Source of the DNA: Alisma plantago-aquatica
Lineage: Eukaryota > Streptophyta > Magnoliopsida > Alismatales > Alismataceae
Assembly: GCA_963693085.1 (NCBI GenBank)
Contig: OY856410.1
Location: 1,335,603,804-1,335,667,803 of the forward strand
DNA: 64,000 bases
Reading direction: 5' to 3'
Below, piece by piece: positions 37,615 through 49,893 of this stretch; within the stretch, counting starts at the first letter, position 1; the number at the start of each line of letters is the position of its first letter. Under the pieces are notes generated by a model. The model saw only the letters and a list, made by a program, of their open reading frames with translations, did no database searches and was not told the origin of the DNA. A program made the position numbers and the translations under genes.

Positions 37615-40600
37615 ATAGGTTCCTCACTTAACCATTAATAATTATTAAATTTTACAAACTCCATAGAACCCAAGGGAGTTATTAGAGGATTATCTGAAAG
37701 ACGGAGGTGTCTAGAAAAGGATCATGACCGGGGGCTGGTAATATTTTCCTCCACACCGCTAGTCAGAATATGAGGACTCATGGATCTGTGTGACTGCCTG
37801 GCCAAAGTCTTAGGGTATGATTCGAAATAAGATACCTTTAGGACTTTCTCATCTTATTCATCCCTTCTCAACTCAAATTTTGTTAAGGACCTTAAGGATT
37901 AGGGTTTCCTCTCTTCTCCTCACCCTCTTGAGGTATGGGTAAGGTTAACAGGGTCTAAAGGAATCCTCCACCAAATTAATGAAAAAGTATGTAAATAAGA
38001 TGTCATGGACATAAGCTTAATAGATTAAGCGTAAAGGAATAGATACATGCTTAGGTCGTATGACATAAGTTTTCATGCCCTCAGAAGAGACCTGAGGCTA
38101 GACCTTATGATCAGGAGGATAGATAAAGAGAGTTAGTCTTGGAGATAGAGATCTCCATTGCAAGTAGAGACCTGGTACATCCTCTGAGGATGATGACAAC
38201 CCTAACCCTAAGTGTAGGTTAGAGAGAGATAGCATGATGAATTAGACCAGGTGTTTGGATGGACATGCCTTAGATAATGTATGAGCCATGAGAGGTGGGA
38301 TGACCTAGTACCTCTGGCGACCCAACCCTGGGAAGGGTTGTGCATGTTAGAGTGAAGGATAGCTCCTTCATTGATGAGGTTAGAGAACAACCCATGGAAA
38401 CCCCATGATCTTATATGAGAATGGTATAGTAGACACCCATAGTACGTCAGTGGTACTAGAAGTAGGTTGAAACCCTGGCTAGGAAAGTACGAGGGAATAG
38501 CCTACAAGATAAGCGTAAAGAGCTAGGGATAACCATGAGAAAGCATAGGCTTCACCCATGTAGAGGTATGGTTGTGAGCTTGATCCCTCTTGGAAAGAGA
38601 GACTCTCATAGTAAGGTTTAATGGGGAGTTAGCTCTAGAGAGAGAGCTGGAATCAAGAAAGAAGGTTGGAAGCCTAAACCCTGAGGTATGAGGAACAGTA
38701 GGGAGTCGAGGATGATGCAACCTAAGTGGATAATAGTGGTTGCCTCATGCATGATCCCTAGAGGCTGATGATATCTTGGTTACCTTTAGGGGAACCAAAC
38801 CCTAGAGAGAGGATGATGCTCCTGGTACCTATGTGCCTAGGGTATAGGTGTTTACCTACTAAGTGGAGACAAAGAGTGCTTGTGAGGCTTTATACCTAGT
38901 TGGTTGTTCTTGAGGAGGACTCAACTATGAGGTGTTGCTCATATAAAAGGATCATGGGAGTACATGACATACCTTGGACATGCTTGATTCGTGGTAATGA
39001 GATTGAGCATGTAGTTGGATACCCAAAGGAGAACCTAGGGTTCCTAGGCCTAAGGGGGGAAGCAGTGTATCTGATGCTCATGATGAGATTTGAGTCTCTA
39101 AAGTTTTGAGCATGATACTCCTCATGTGTAGAGGTAAATGAAACCCCTTAAGTTAAGGGTATGTTTGATGAACCCCTCACGGCTAAGTGGATGACATGGG
39201 AAGGTATGATCGTGATCCAGTGTTGAGGACAAGTATGACCCAGCATGGTGTAGTAGGTGGTCAGCTTGTTCCTTAATAGCTTATTAGGGTTAAGCATATG
39301 GATGTAAACCCTAGACCTAAGGGTGGTTGTGACCGTGTTGTCTAGAGATAGTTTCCTCCCATCCTGGGAGAGGAACCCTTTTTAAGGGAGTACACCAGTT
39401 TTTGAGTTAACCTAAAAAGGTCTCATAGGATCTTGAGAGGCTAAGTGAAAAGTACATGGTATGAGGATGAACCTATAGACCCATAGATAACCATCTCTAA
39501 GTGAATGTGGATGTCTTACCATGGAGGTAACCGGTATGGGGCTTGACCAGGGTAGGCAGGTTGCCATGATCCCTATGAACGGATAAAAGTCAGTCCATGA
39601 ATGCAGAAAGAGAGATGATGAACACTTGGGTAAGGTTCTAAGTTGGACATGTACTATAAGAAAATCCTAAGTCTATCCTAGGGTCAGGTAGGGATAAGAC
39701 CAATGGAAGCAGGAGTTGCCTAATTCCCTAGTTTCACATGACTATAGGGTCGGGAGGTAACAGCTATCATTGTCTGAGGGTCATGGGTTAGCAGATTAAT
39801 CACCTTCATGAACTCATGGGACCCAAAGGGCAGATGAGTATGGCACTCTCTGGATGCATAAAGGGAAGAGGGATGATCCTAAAAGTGTCGGCACCCTATA
39901 AACCTAGAGGAGATGACCAAGGATTGTGAGGTGACCCAAGTAGGTTCGAAACCAGTGTTCCATGGAAGTAACCTTGTTATCGAGATGATTGTGATGTAGA
40001 GACGTAGGTGTCACGTTTCAACCTAGATTTGAAGGTGTACTGGCAAGGTGGGATGTACCATCTCTACTCTTGGAATAGGAAGAACTCTATATTTGGACTG
40101 TAGGCAAATGCTTATTTCTTCTTGTTATGGGAGTGAGAGATAGGACAGTACGCGTGCCATACACCAAGGATAAAAGATGATGTGGTTTGGAACGTTGCCA
40201 CGAGATATGGGGACAGAGAAGATAACATACCCTGGTAAAGTGAACGATACATGGATGGTTTGCAAATGCTAAAGAGAAATAAGGTAGTCATCTTATAAGG
40301 ATGTTTTTAGCATGAGCTATGAGTTATACCAGGTTGAGTTTTAAAACCAAAGGAATAAGCTCGGAATGTTCTTGATGAAGATGGACTTAGGGCTAAGATA
40401 AGATAATAAGTAGCATACAGGAAGGTGTATGTCATCAACTTTACCTAATGCATAAGAAGGTGAGGTGGTAATCTATGCTCTAGTTGAGATATATCTGCCT
40501 AATTCGGTTGTTAGACTAACCCTAAGTTTGGAAAGGAAGATATGTTTGGCTAACACTAATGTAATGAGATCAGTTAATGGTTGCTTGATTAGCCAGTCTA

Positions 40601-40899
40601 GTCCTTGATGCAATGAAAGGATGGTGGTAGAACCTCAGATGCACTTATTTGGGTTGGAAGGTAATAAAACCCTGATGAGAATGGTTTGGGGTTCTGAGGA
40701 ATTGATTTGGAGAAATCATGACATACAAGAAATAATGTTGTTGAGATCACCTTACACCATGGTATTACTATGATAATGAGTGGTAGTAGTACTATGGATG
40801 CTGGAGATGAGGTTGCATGTGATATGTTGCCATGCATGACAGAAAGTGAAGGATGAGCATCAGTTACCCAGTGCATTGATATAGAGGATAAAGAGTTCC
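37615..40899 (+). other. Decayed gag-protease-RT part of the nested gypsy element
   Basis: By position this should hold gag, protease and RT, but I could not recognise a domain in any frame. Stops are dense and the whole internal region is only 4.35 kb, short for a complete gag-pol, so deletions are likely. The open frame of 177 codons at 40598-41131 on the minus strand is antisense to pol and not a gene. Confidence 0.5.
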
Positions 40900-41905
40900 C
40901 GAGCAGGAATGGGAGTTCATCACTATGGATGTGGTGATAAGTCTCCCCTAGACCAAGGAAGGTCAAGATGCAATATAGGTTATGGTAGATTGCCTTACCT
41001 AGATGACATGAGAAAGAAAGAGTTCTGTCAAGGGACAAATCTGGTTGAACTACCCATGAGAGAGATGGTTCAACTACACCATGATGCGAGTTCAAAGGTT
41101 CTTGAGTTTGACCTAAAGGTTCCCTTCCCAAAAGGTGGAAGTAGGTACATGCAGAACTCGATGATAGTACAATTTATCACCCCTAACTAATGGATAGTAT
41201 GATCCAGACTAAAGGGTCTGATGAAAGCAGATGTGCTCGTTCAGGGTAATAGCTAGAGACAGTTCTTGTCCTATGAAAGATGTGAAGATAACCACCATAA
41301 CCAGTATTGTGACTTAAAGAAGCTATGTAAGAGAGGTTGTGTCGGTCACCACTTTAGTAAGGTGATGTTGGTGAAAGGACCACGTAATGGTTAGAAAAGG
41401 ACCACAGTGTGTGTAGATGAAGTCGCTTTGATCGTGCAATGGCTGAAAGGAGCCTAGAGACGACAAGAGTTGTGAGCAGATGCAAAGTAGACTGACATGT
41501 AGTTCACTGTGGGAGAATATGTGACATTAAAATCTAACCCCTCTAAGTTGTAGCTAAGATAGCTGAGTCCCCGATGCATGGGTTCTTTTGACATGGTTTG
41601 GAGGAGAAGGTTAAGTTTGACCTTACCCCTCAGGATAAAGTAATGTGTGATGAGTTCCATGTGTCCAATTTAGAGTACTATGTGAGGTACCTCGACCATG
41701 TGCTGAGCAATGAACCTAGTGAGCCCCAAGGGAGGTTGAAATGTCCTGAGTCACCTGTGTAGTTTATAGATGCCAGGATGAAAGAACTCAGAGCAAAGAA
41801 TATGTGATGATGAAGGTTCTTTGGAAGTGCCATGAGTACGGTAAAGCCACATAGGGGCCAATGATGGACATGGAAAGGTCTTATCTTGAATTGTTTGTTT
41901 GCTTG
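40900..41905 (+). pseudogene. Integrase of the nested gypsy element
   Basis: Recognisable Ty3/gypsy integrase on the plus strand. WEFITMDVVISLP (from 40910; first catalytic Asp at 40928-40930), then TKEGQDAI, a TAG for the usual Trp, VMVDCLT. LVELPMREMVQLHHDA follows. The C-terminal part reads FTVGEYVTLK, LSPRCMGSFD, EFHVSNLEYYVRYLDHVL (from about 41654), and VMMKVLWKCHEYGKAT, TAG, GPMMDMERSYLELF, the end typical of chromovirus-type integrases. Several frameshifts and stops. Next to the polypurine tract and 3' LTR, as expected for the end of pol. Confidence 0.82.
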
Positions 41906-41933
41906 ATAGAATTTTAAGGACAAAATTCCTATA

Positions 41934-41945
41934 AGAGGGGAAGGA
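41934..41945 (+). other. Polypurine tract of the nested gypsy element
   Basis: AGAGGGGAAGGA directly before the TGTTACAACC start of the 3' LTR. Confidence 0.85.
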
Positions 41946-42897
41946 TGTTACAACCCCAATTTTTGGGTTCATTTGGTGAGAAATGTAATTTCTCATATTA
42001 AAGATATTTGAACAAATAATGATATAATTTGGTTCGAATAAATGGATTTCATTTACAATAGCCTTGATGTTTGTGTTGTGGTCTTTATTGGCTATTGGGC
42101 CCGAATAACAAGAAAATTCAATTAGTAAATGAATAATTGAATATTTGAGAAAAGAAAGAGGTAGAAACCTCTAGAAGGCAAAGAGATGTAATCCAAGGAT
42201 AGATTTCATGCCTCTTGGGTTTCTTGGGTACCAAGGAGTCCAAAGTTGCAAAAAGCAAGCAATAAGAAAAGAAAAGATCAATTAAGTATTTCTTTATTAA
42301 GAAAGAAATTGAAAATAATGGTAAAATGTGGAAAACAAGTGGAAAAAGGTGGAATTGAGTTATCCTTAGTGGGATTTCATATCCCAAGGATTCCTAATGT
42401 AAAAAGGGAAAACCAACGAGGAAAATTAAAGAGAAATCCTCAAAAGGAAATATTTTAATAAGAAATCAACATTATAATGTGAAATAATGCATATTAGTGC
42501 ATTTAGAAGGATAATGAGTATTCCTTAAAAAGGAATTTCGAATTATTAGTGTTTCTTGGGATCTAAAGAGTCCCAATGAAGGAAAAGAAATATTAAAAAA
42601 ACAAATAAAGTCAAATAAGAGGATAATATGATGTGTAATTAATTAATTTCATGGTTTTCTTAAAGAAGTAGTATTTTCTACTAAAGGAAACCATATTTTC
42701 GTGCCAATGGGACAAAAGGCAAATACAAAGAGAGTGAAAGAAATAATTCTCATATTTCTAAGTATCCATGAGATAAGGAATATCAAGGAAGAAAAAGGAG
42801 AGAGAGAATATTGCTTCTCTTTGAAGGAATTGACTTCCTACTTGGAAAGGGACTCTTAGACTCGTGGATAACCCACCTAGGGCTTCGTACCCTCCTC

Positions 42898-42904
42898 TAT
42901 AAAA
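42898..42904 (+). promoter_or_regulatory. LTR TATA box (3' LTR)
   Basis: TATAAAA in the same context as at 35183. In this LTR, transcription would run out into the flanking copia gag. Confidence 0.6.
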
Positions 42905-44628
42905 GGTTGGGGCCTCTGGGGCGAGCCCAAGGAAATCCCTGCATCCCTTCCTCTCTCATCTCCCTCTTCCTCTACATCCTTTTTCGTTCAAAACCCTAGA
43001 AGGGTAAACCAAGGTGATCCTGGCACAACAAGGAGACCAAGTGGGATTACAATGGAGGCTGGGTGTGCCCCGAGGTCAGAGCAAGACCTAGCCAGCATCG
43101 CCATGCCCTAGATAGCGCGCCTTAGCAGCAGCATGGCTATACATGGTGGCTGCTTCTTGCGGGAAACCTTGCCAATCCCTGCCATATTGGCCTTGCTTTA
43201 AGGGTTCTTTGAGTGCACCCTGGTACGGCGGAGGTAGGGCAGTGGTTGGCGTGAAGCTTCAGACCTTGGAGAAGGAGGAGGAGCCCTGTTAAGATCCATC
43301 CTCGGCGGCCATTGTTGTTGGTCGAAGGTAGGAGATGAACCAGGATTGTTTGATGCTTCTGCCCCTCTGCGGGCTGAGGAAGCGCTTCACTTAACCAAGG
43401 GTAAACACGTAATTGCGTTATGTTTGCAATCAACCAACGTGCCTGGAAACTGATGACGTGGCATCCTCCGATTGGCCAAGTAAGTGAAATCTTACTAAAT
43501 TCATAATTAAATATTAGTAACTCCGATTAGGACAAGTAATATATGAAACTTGATCCTCAGAAAGAGAGGAACACAAAGAAATTATTGTTGAGGCCTAATT
43601 TAGCTTTCTATTCAAAAAGTATATCAAGATGCAATCTTTAGTAGTTTAATCAATGAAAAACCCTAGGCTTTGATGATTAAGGAATTCAAAAGGGGTTATT
43701 TCGGTGTTTAAAATAGATATTAACCTATTGTTTATTAAAGGGCATATTAGATCTAAAAGGATGATCTTCATGCATAATTTTATTAATTTAGGGTTCCATA
43801 TGATTTAATGAACCTTGAACCCTAATTGTGGTAAGTATGACCCTTAATGATTTTAATTGGTCAAATTCATATACAAAACTGAGATATGATGGTTCTAATC
43901 TATTTAGAGTACAAAAGTCCTTAATTATGGATAAATACCCTAAAAGTAGTGATTAGGGTTTTCTCATGAATAAAAGGTAGAAGTGATGGTAAAATGAGTT
44001 CATATCTTAATTAAATCATAATGAACTTTGAATTAAAGATAAATGCGTATAATGATCTTGTCATGGATTAAAAGGATAAAATTAGTAGCTTTAATGTAAG
44101 AGAAGCTTAATAAGAGTAATTGATGTTTAATGGTACTCTGAATCTGAGAATAGGGTTATATGTGGATAAGATAACTTTAATATTGAAGAAAATAAGAGAT
44201 AATAATGGTTTATGAGTAATGGTATAAAATTAGGGTTGAAATAGTAAAAGATGAAGGGAAACCCTAATTGTAATAGAAACCCTAAAAGTGAATTAGAAAC
44301 CCTAGGAAGCGAGCTAGGTTTAATATATCTTGATGACATGAGTAATAAAAAGGGAATTACATGATTATTTCAGGATCTTGTTGAAAATGCTTGATTGCTT
44401 GGATTTTTATTTGCATGGATATTTCTATTCAAATCATCAGATCAGGTATGTGGTTACGCTTATGAATATCTCGAGTTAGTTTTCCGAAGTTTACCGAAGT
44501 TTTCATCGATGTCATGAATTAATTGTTGGATGATTTTAATTCATGCAAACTATAATGTGGATATGACTATCACATAAGATATGTGCCTACTATCTCAGAT
44601 CATGGTCCCCTCTATGGCTTAATGGTTG

Positions 44629-44805
44629 ACCTAGTACATGGCTACCTATGGGGTAGGTCCATCAGGTCATTGGATGACTTAGTACATGGATACGAATGGG
44701 GTAGGTCCATCAAGTCACATTGAGTTAGATATTGGGCTACCTTCGGGTAGTGCCATGCGACACTATTACCCTAGGTATTGGCTACCTGTAAGGTAGGACC
44801 ATGGG
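44629..44805 (+). repeat. Tandem 46-48-bp units in 3' LTR
   Basis: Same four-unit array as at 36913-37090, same unit number. Confidence 0.75.
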
Positions 44806-45311
44806 GGTAAGAATCTACCTAAAGAGAGGTAGCATACAAGTCCACTGCAGGGATAGCATAGAGTTAGGGGATAGGTAAGGATTGAGCAGTAGGGCTTAAA
44901 ATGTAATCTTGGTTGTTAAACGATTAATTGAATGATTACATTGTTAAGAATAATTGCATGATTATTGTTTCCCCCACATACCAGCTTCGGATGATCGACG
45001 TTTTGTTTGTCGGTGTTTTTGGTACAAGCCAAAAGAACAAACAGTAAATCGTCATATTGGGAAATACATAAAGTAAAATACAAGGAGGATTAGTTAGAGT
45101 AGAATCCTTAAGTGGATAGAAGTTTAGAGATCCAAGTTTTCAAAAAAAAAAAGGTATGCAAAAGTTTATTTTCTTACAGCTTTTTAGTTTAGTCTGTTAA
45201 AATTTAATAATTGTTCTTGGTTAATTGCCGAACCTTAGATCTGGAAGTTATGGATGTGGCTTTGACCTCTCAGTCTCCCTTAATTGGGGGTTACCGGAAG
45301 GTGGGGTCGTA

Positions 45312-45660
45312 AACTTGGCTAAACCGTTGTCTGAATTGCTTGGCATGTTGATAAATGTTCAAGCACAAATGAAGATGAACAAACCTATGATGATGATCAG
45401 CGGAATAGAGTCCAAGGACAAAGACAAGGCCAAGAAGAGTTCTGAGGATAAGTTTAAGTCCAAGTTTTCTGCACTCAAGATAAGGAAAGGGTAAGTACAA
45501 AAGGAATATGTCCTTTTCACTTAAATGATTAAAGGAAGGAAGTGTCACAACTATCACCAGCATGGACACTAGAAAAGGAACTATCCTCTTTATATAGAGG
45601 ATTGTAGGAAGAAGAAAGAGATAGATATATCTACTTCAAGACCCGAGAAGAAGTAATCTA
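45312..45660 (+). pseudogene. Copia gag, copy 2, 3' part
   Basis: Resumes gag after the gypsy insertion: LAKPLSELLGMLINVQAQMK, lysine-rich SKFSALKIRKG, a stop, then the knuckle relic CHNYHQHGH with TAG at 45570-45572, at the same codon as in copy 1, and KRNYPLYIEDCRKKKE. The open frame that starts upstream at 45225 is an artificial join of LTR and gag. Confidence 0.85.
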
Positions 45661-48480
45661 GAATTGTACAGAGCAAGGGTTGTTGCCACTACAGTTGGAA
45701 GTTGTTATACATGTAATAGAATTAGTGAATTTCTATTATGTACCTACCATTGATGAAAACATCATGTATCTTGTATGCACAAGAATATTATAAATAAATT
45801 GATGTTTTGTTTTTAAAAGATAACATCTTGTATGGAAATGCCCTATGTCTCACAATTTATAGTTGATAGTTGTAGATACAAATGTGTATGACACATTTAT
45901 TGAATGACTTGATGACTCAGACAGTGTATACCTATAGCATTGTCATCTAGTGCACATAAATGAAAAATGCTTTTTAGAATCCATAATGATGGTTATCTAG
46001 ACTCCTTTGGTTATTAAACCAATGGAGACATGCAAGTCTTGTTTATTGGTCAATATGACAAAAGCACTTTTTACTATTTGTAGTGGGAGAGTGAGTATTC
46101 TGTTAGGGTCATACATACTGATGTATATAGACCTTTTAGAATAAATGCTAGAGGTGGGTAACAATACCTCAATATCTATAAATGTTCTTAGTGGATATTG
46201 TAGATTGTTTTTAATGAAATACAAGCCTAATCTCTTGAAGTGTTCAAGGAGATTATAAATGAAGTACATAACTAGCTTGGTATAAGTATTAAAACACTTT
46301 GATATGATTGATGTTGAAATATTTAAACCAAGAGTTTGAGAACCTTCTGGAGAGACCATGATAGTGTATCACAATGAACTCCACCTAAAACATAATGATG
46401 TATCAGAAAGAAGGAATCATGCCCTATTAAGTCATGGTGCGATTATCAATATATCCAACTAATCTTCAATTTCCTTTTTGGGTATATGATTTACACTAAA
46501 ACAATGTACTGTCTAAAATGGTTCAAAAGACACCATATGAGATATGGCATGAGAAGAGTCTCGACATGTATTTCGATAAAGATTAGTATTGAAAGCTAAT
46601 AAAAGAAAATAGTTTCTTGAAAATCTTTGTCTACAAATCACATAAATGTTATTTTGATGAATGCTACTTTTATATTCCAATCCGAAAACAAAAGTGTTTT
46701 GTTTCCATGATAGTTGTATTCCTAAAGGGAATTTCATTCCAAAGGAATCAGTGGAATAAAAGTAGATCGAAAAGTTTGAGACCAAAAAGAAAACATTGAA
46801 CCTAAAGTGGTATAGTAGGAAAATGTAAATCACAAATTGTTGTGGAATCTCAAGTTCCTTATGTAACAAAATACCTCGTATATTTAGTATAACATGCCTT
46901 GAGTTTGAAATATTTTGATATCCTATAACTCAGATTGGCAGTGAGTTGGTCATAATTGATGAGTCAACAATCTACCTAGTGCTATTGAGGGAGCAGAATA
47001 TGAGACATGGCTTGAGGCCATGAGATCCAAGATGGACTCCATGTATGCTAACAAGGTATGTCCTTGGTGGATCCACCTAAAGGGGTAAAATTCATAGGGT
47101 GCAATTGGGTTTTCAAGAAGATGACCGATATGGATGGTTGTGTATGAGTAGATTGGTTGAAAAGGGTTTCAAACAAGTTTAAGGTGTTGAACATGATGAA
47201 ATATTTTCACCAGTTGCCATGGTTAAATCCATTAGGATCATACTTGCTATTGCATCTTAATATGACTATGAGATTTGGCAAAATAGATGTTAAAATCACA
47301 TTCCTTAAAAGTAATATTGCAGAGGATGTGTATGTGGCACAACCTAAAGGTTTTATAAATCTATATAATGCAAATAAAGTCTATAAGATACAAATGTCAA
47401 CCTTTGATTGAAGCAAGCATCTTAGTGTTGGAATCTTCAATTTGACAAGATAGTTAAAGAGTTTGACTTGAGTCAGAATGAAGATGAAATCTGTCATTAT
47501 AAAATATTTAGCGGGAGCATATTTATATTACACATAATTATGGGTAATAACATCCTTATACTCCATATATTAAAACCTAACAAGGAAAGTACCTTCTCTA
47601 TGAAGGGTTTAGGTGAAGCATCATATGTGATAGGAATAGAGATCTATAGAGATAGATCTGGAAAGCTTCTTGACCAAAGTAAGAGATCATACATTGGAAA
47701 GATGTTGAAAGGGTTCAACATGCAAGGCTCAATGGAGAAAAGCTTGTCCATATTCAATGGAGTTAGTTTCTCGAGATCATAGTGTACCAGTTCTTATAAA
47801 GAACAAGATCACATAGATAGATACCATATGCATTCACAATTGGATCTATCATATATGCAATGCTATCATCTTGTTATCTTGTATGTATTAGACATGACGA
47901 GTGGATATCTATCATATCCCAATGAGATTCACTGGACTTCCATACAAGAACATCCATAAGTACTTGAGAGGTACTAAAAGGATCAGTTCCTTGGTTATGG
48001 TAATAAGGAAGATTTGGGTGTAAAGAGTTATACCAATGCAAGCTTTCAAAATGACAAATAAGATTAATGATCACAATCTAAATTTATGTTTGACCTTAAA
48101 ACAAGAAATGTAAGTTGAAATAGTTCTAAGCAAGAGACAATTGTCTAAATTCTACAATATAAGCCAAGTATCTTGGTGTTATGAGAACAACAGAGGATAT
48201 TGTATGGATCAAGAAGTCCAAATACATGAATTTGTGTGAGGTTCCAAGCATTTATGACACACTAGAAATATTGTGATGACAATGGAGCTATTAGATAGGG
48301 AATGAATCTCAGATAGAATACTACACACTTCCATATCATACGAGATGTTGTATAGTGAGGAGATGTGAAACTTGCAATATACCGACTAAAATCAAATGTT
48401 GATAACCCTTTATAAAAGCGCTTGCACAACAAAAACATGATGGACATGTTAAGGTCACTTGGAATAATATTTGTGGGTGA
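45661..48480 (+). pseudogene. Copia pol, copy 2 (integrase, RT, RNase H)
   Basis: Collinear with copy 1. Integrase-RT linker: a KCYFDECYFYIPIRKQKCF block (about 46640-46700). RT: VEHDEIFSPVAMVKSIRIIL near 47180-47250, TAA at 47258-47260, frame change, IDVKITFLK, EDVYVAQPKGFINLYNANKV, TGA at 47409-47411. Then KGLGEASYVIGIEIYRDRSG (about 47603-47660), better preserved here than in copy 1. RNase H relics follow to about 48480, with AKTSMS-type tail lost. The TAA and TGA match copy 1 exactly in position. Confidence 0.87.
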
Positions 48481-49593
48481 TTGTCTCTAAGTGAAAGTGG
48501 CAGTTTGTTGGTATGTATGCCCAGAAAGTCAATCATATGATGATTATAATGGGGCATTAGATACCTTATTTGATAATGATAAAGGTAATTTTTTCTATAA
48601 TATTTGTATCGATAATGATATGATGACACAAATATAATATATGTCTAAAGCAAAACAGACAACAATAATACATAAGACTAGAGTGTATGTTGTCTGATGA
48701 TAGAGTCTCATTAGTCATGATATATGATATCAAGTCAAGCACACAGGTACATGTTAGAGAACAACATATCAGATAGACCTACCATGAGAGTGATACATGG
48801 ATACCCTGGAATGATAGTCAGAATCAACTCTCATAATGATAGTGGTGATTGTGGTTCTTAGACCTCAAGTCACTATACTCATCATAAGTTGTTAGATGTA
48901 TTTAGACATCATACAACCTGACCTTGAATAAGGGTTTCCATAAAGGTGATGCTCAGATGCATTGTGACACATGGGGATTGAGTGTGAGTGATGTAGATGG
49001 GATTTGTCCCTCCTATAGGAGGTTGATATCCATGCCTCTTAATAAGAAAGACTGAGAGATGTATGTCCATAATCATGTGACTCAATATGTGATATGTGAA
49101 CCCACATGCATCTTAGACAGTCTGCTTTAGTTCAAGGAACATGGATTGGATGTTGAAGAGGATGATAATTCCATGCCTCTAGTTCAATCTGGATATCAGA
49201 GACAAAGGAAATATATGATAACGGTAACACTAATCATGGATTGTAGGTTGAATTTGTTCCCCAACTTCCTCAATTACTTAGGTAGAAATGATGTGTTTCT
49301 AGATATCACTCACTGCTTGTGATGTCATAAGTTGGTTATGGACATTCACTACCAATGTAATTTGGGACCTATAGGGTCACAGGCATAGGATGATGCACTT
49401 GGAATAGGAGTTTATTCAAGAATGATGTTTAAATTGAATACTAAAAGTGTTTAGGTATTCAATGTAAACAAAAATGGTTGAAACTTGACTGCATGGACTC
49501 TGAACTGACTGAATCAAGTGTTCAATCAATCAGTTGGAGCCTCAAGCCAATTGGAAACAATAATTGGCTGAATATTTGCCTGAGTTGGACATG

Positions 49594-49676
49594 CAAAACA
49601 ACCATTCCACACATGAAACGATTGTTTCATTATATGAAACGACTGCTTCATGAAGTGAAATGACCAGTTCATCATT
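49594..49676 (+). repeat. Four 20-21-bp inverted-repeat units in LTR-c
   Basis: Units start at 49594, 49615, 49636 and 49657, same consensus as the other two LTRs (for example GAAACGACTGCTTCATGAAG). Confidence 0.8.
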
Positions 49677-49793
49677 AAGATAATTTGGTTCAATGATCAA
49701 TTAGATTGAATCAAGGATTGATGTTGATTCAGGATTGTACATTAATCAAATATTAAAAGCCAATATGTTTGCAAATAGGAAACAGGTTGAACC

Positions 49794-49893
49794 GACCAGT
49801 TCAAGGGTTGAACCAACTAGTTCACCCATGGACCAACTAGTTGAACAATGAACTGACCAGTTCAAGGGTTGAACCAACTAGTTCACCCATGGA
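49794..49893 (+). repeat. 61-bp direct repeat in LTR-c
   Basis: GACCAGTTCAAGGGTTGAAC and the following 19 bases occur at 49794 and again at 49855, an offset of 61. LTR-a has a single diverged copy near 24382. Confidence 0.75.

Larger units (their letters stand above)
34220..45311 (+). mobile_element. 11.1-kb Ty3/gypsy element nested in copia gag
   Basis: Complete in structure: LTR 34220-37600, initiator-Met primer site, 4.35-kb internal region, polypurine tract, LTR 41946-45311. Flanking copia gag is collinear with the uninterrupted copy at 26541-27370 (CYHLNN on the left, LAKPLSELLGML on the right). The LTRs differ at only a few positions per hundred by eye, much closer than the copia LTRs, so it is a later insertion. 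Coding capacity is lost. Confidence 0.92.
41946..45311 (+). repeat. 3' LTR of the nested gypsy element
   Basis: Begins TGTTACAACCCCAATTTTTG; collinear with 34220-37600. It ends at GGTGGGGTCGTA, lacking the final ACA because of a small deletion at the junction with copia gag. The 46-48-bp tandem units recur at 44629-44805. Confidence 0.92.

Noticed and set aside
40598..41131. 177-codon frame on - in the nested gypsy element
   Set aside because: Antisense to recognisable integrase sequence on +; no domain of its own.
45225..45494. 89-codon frame joining LTR sequence to copia gag
   Set aside because: It starts inside the gypsy 3' LTR and runs into gag only because of the small junction deletion; an accidental fusion.
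46513..46869. 118-codon frame on -
   Set aside because: Antisense to the copia integrase-RT linker, which reads on + in this interval.
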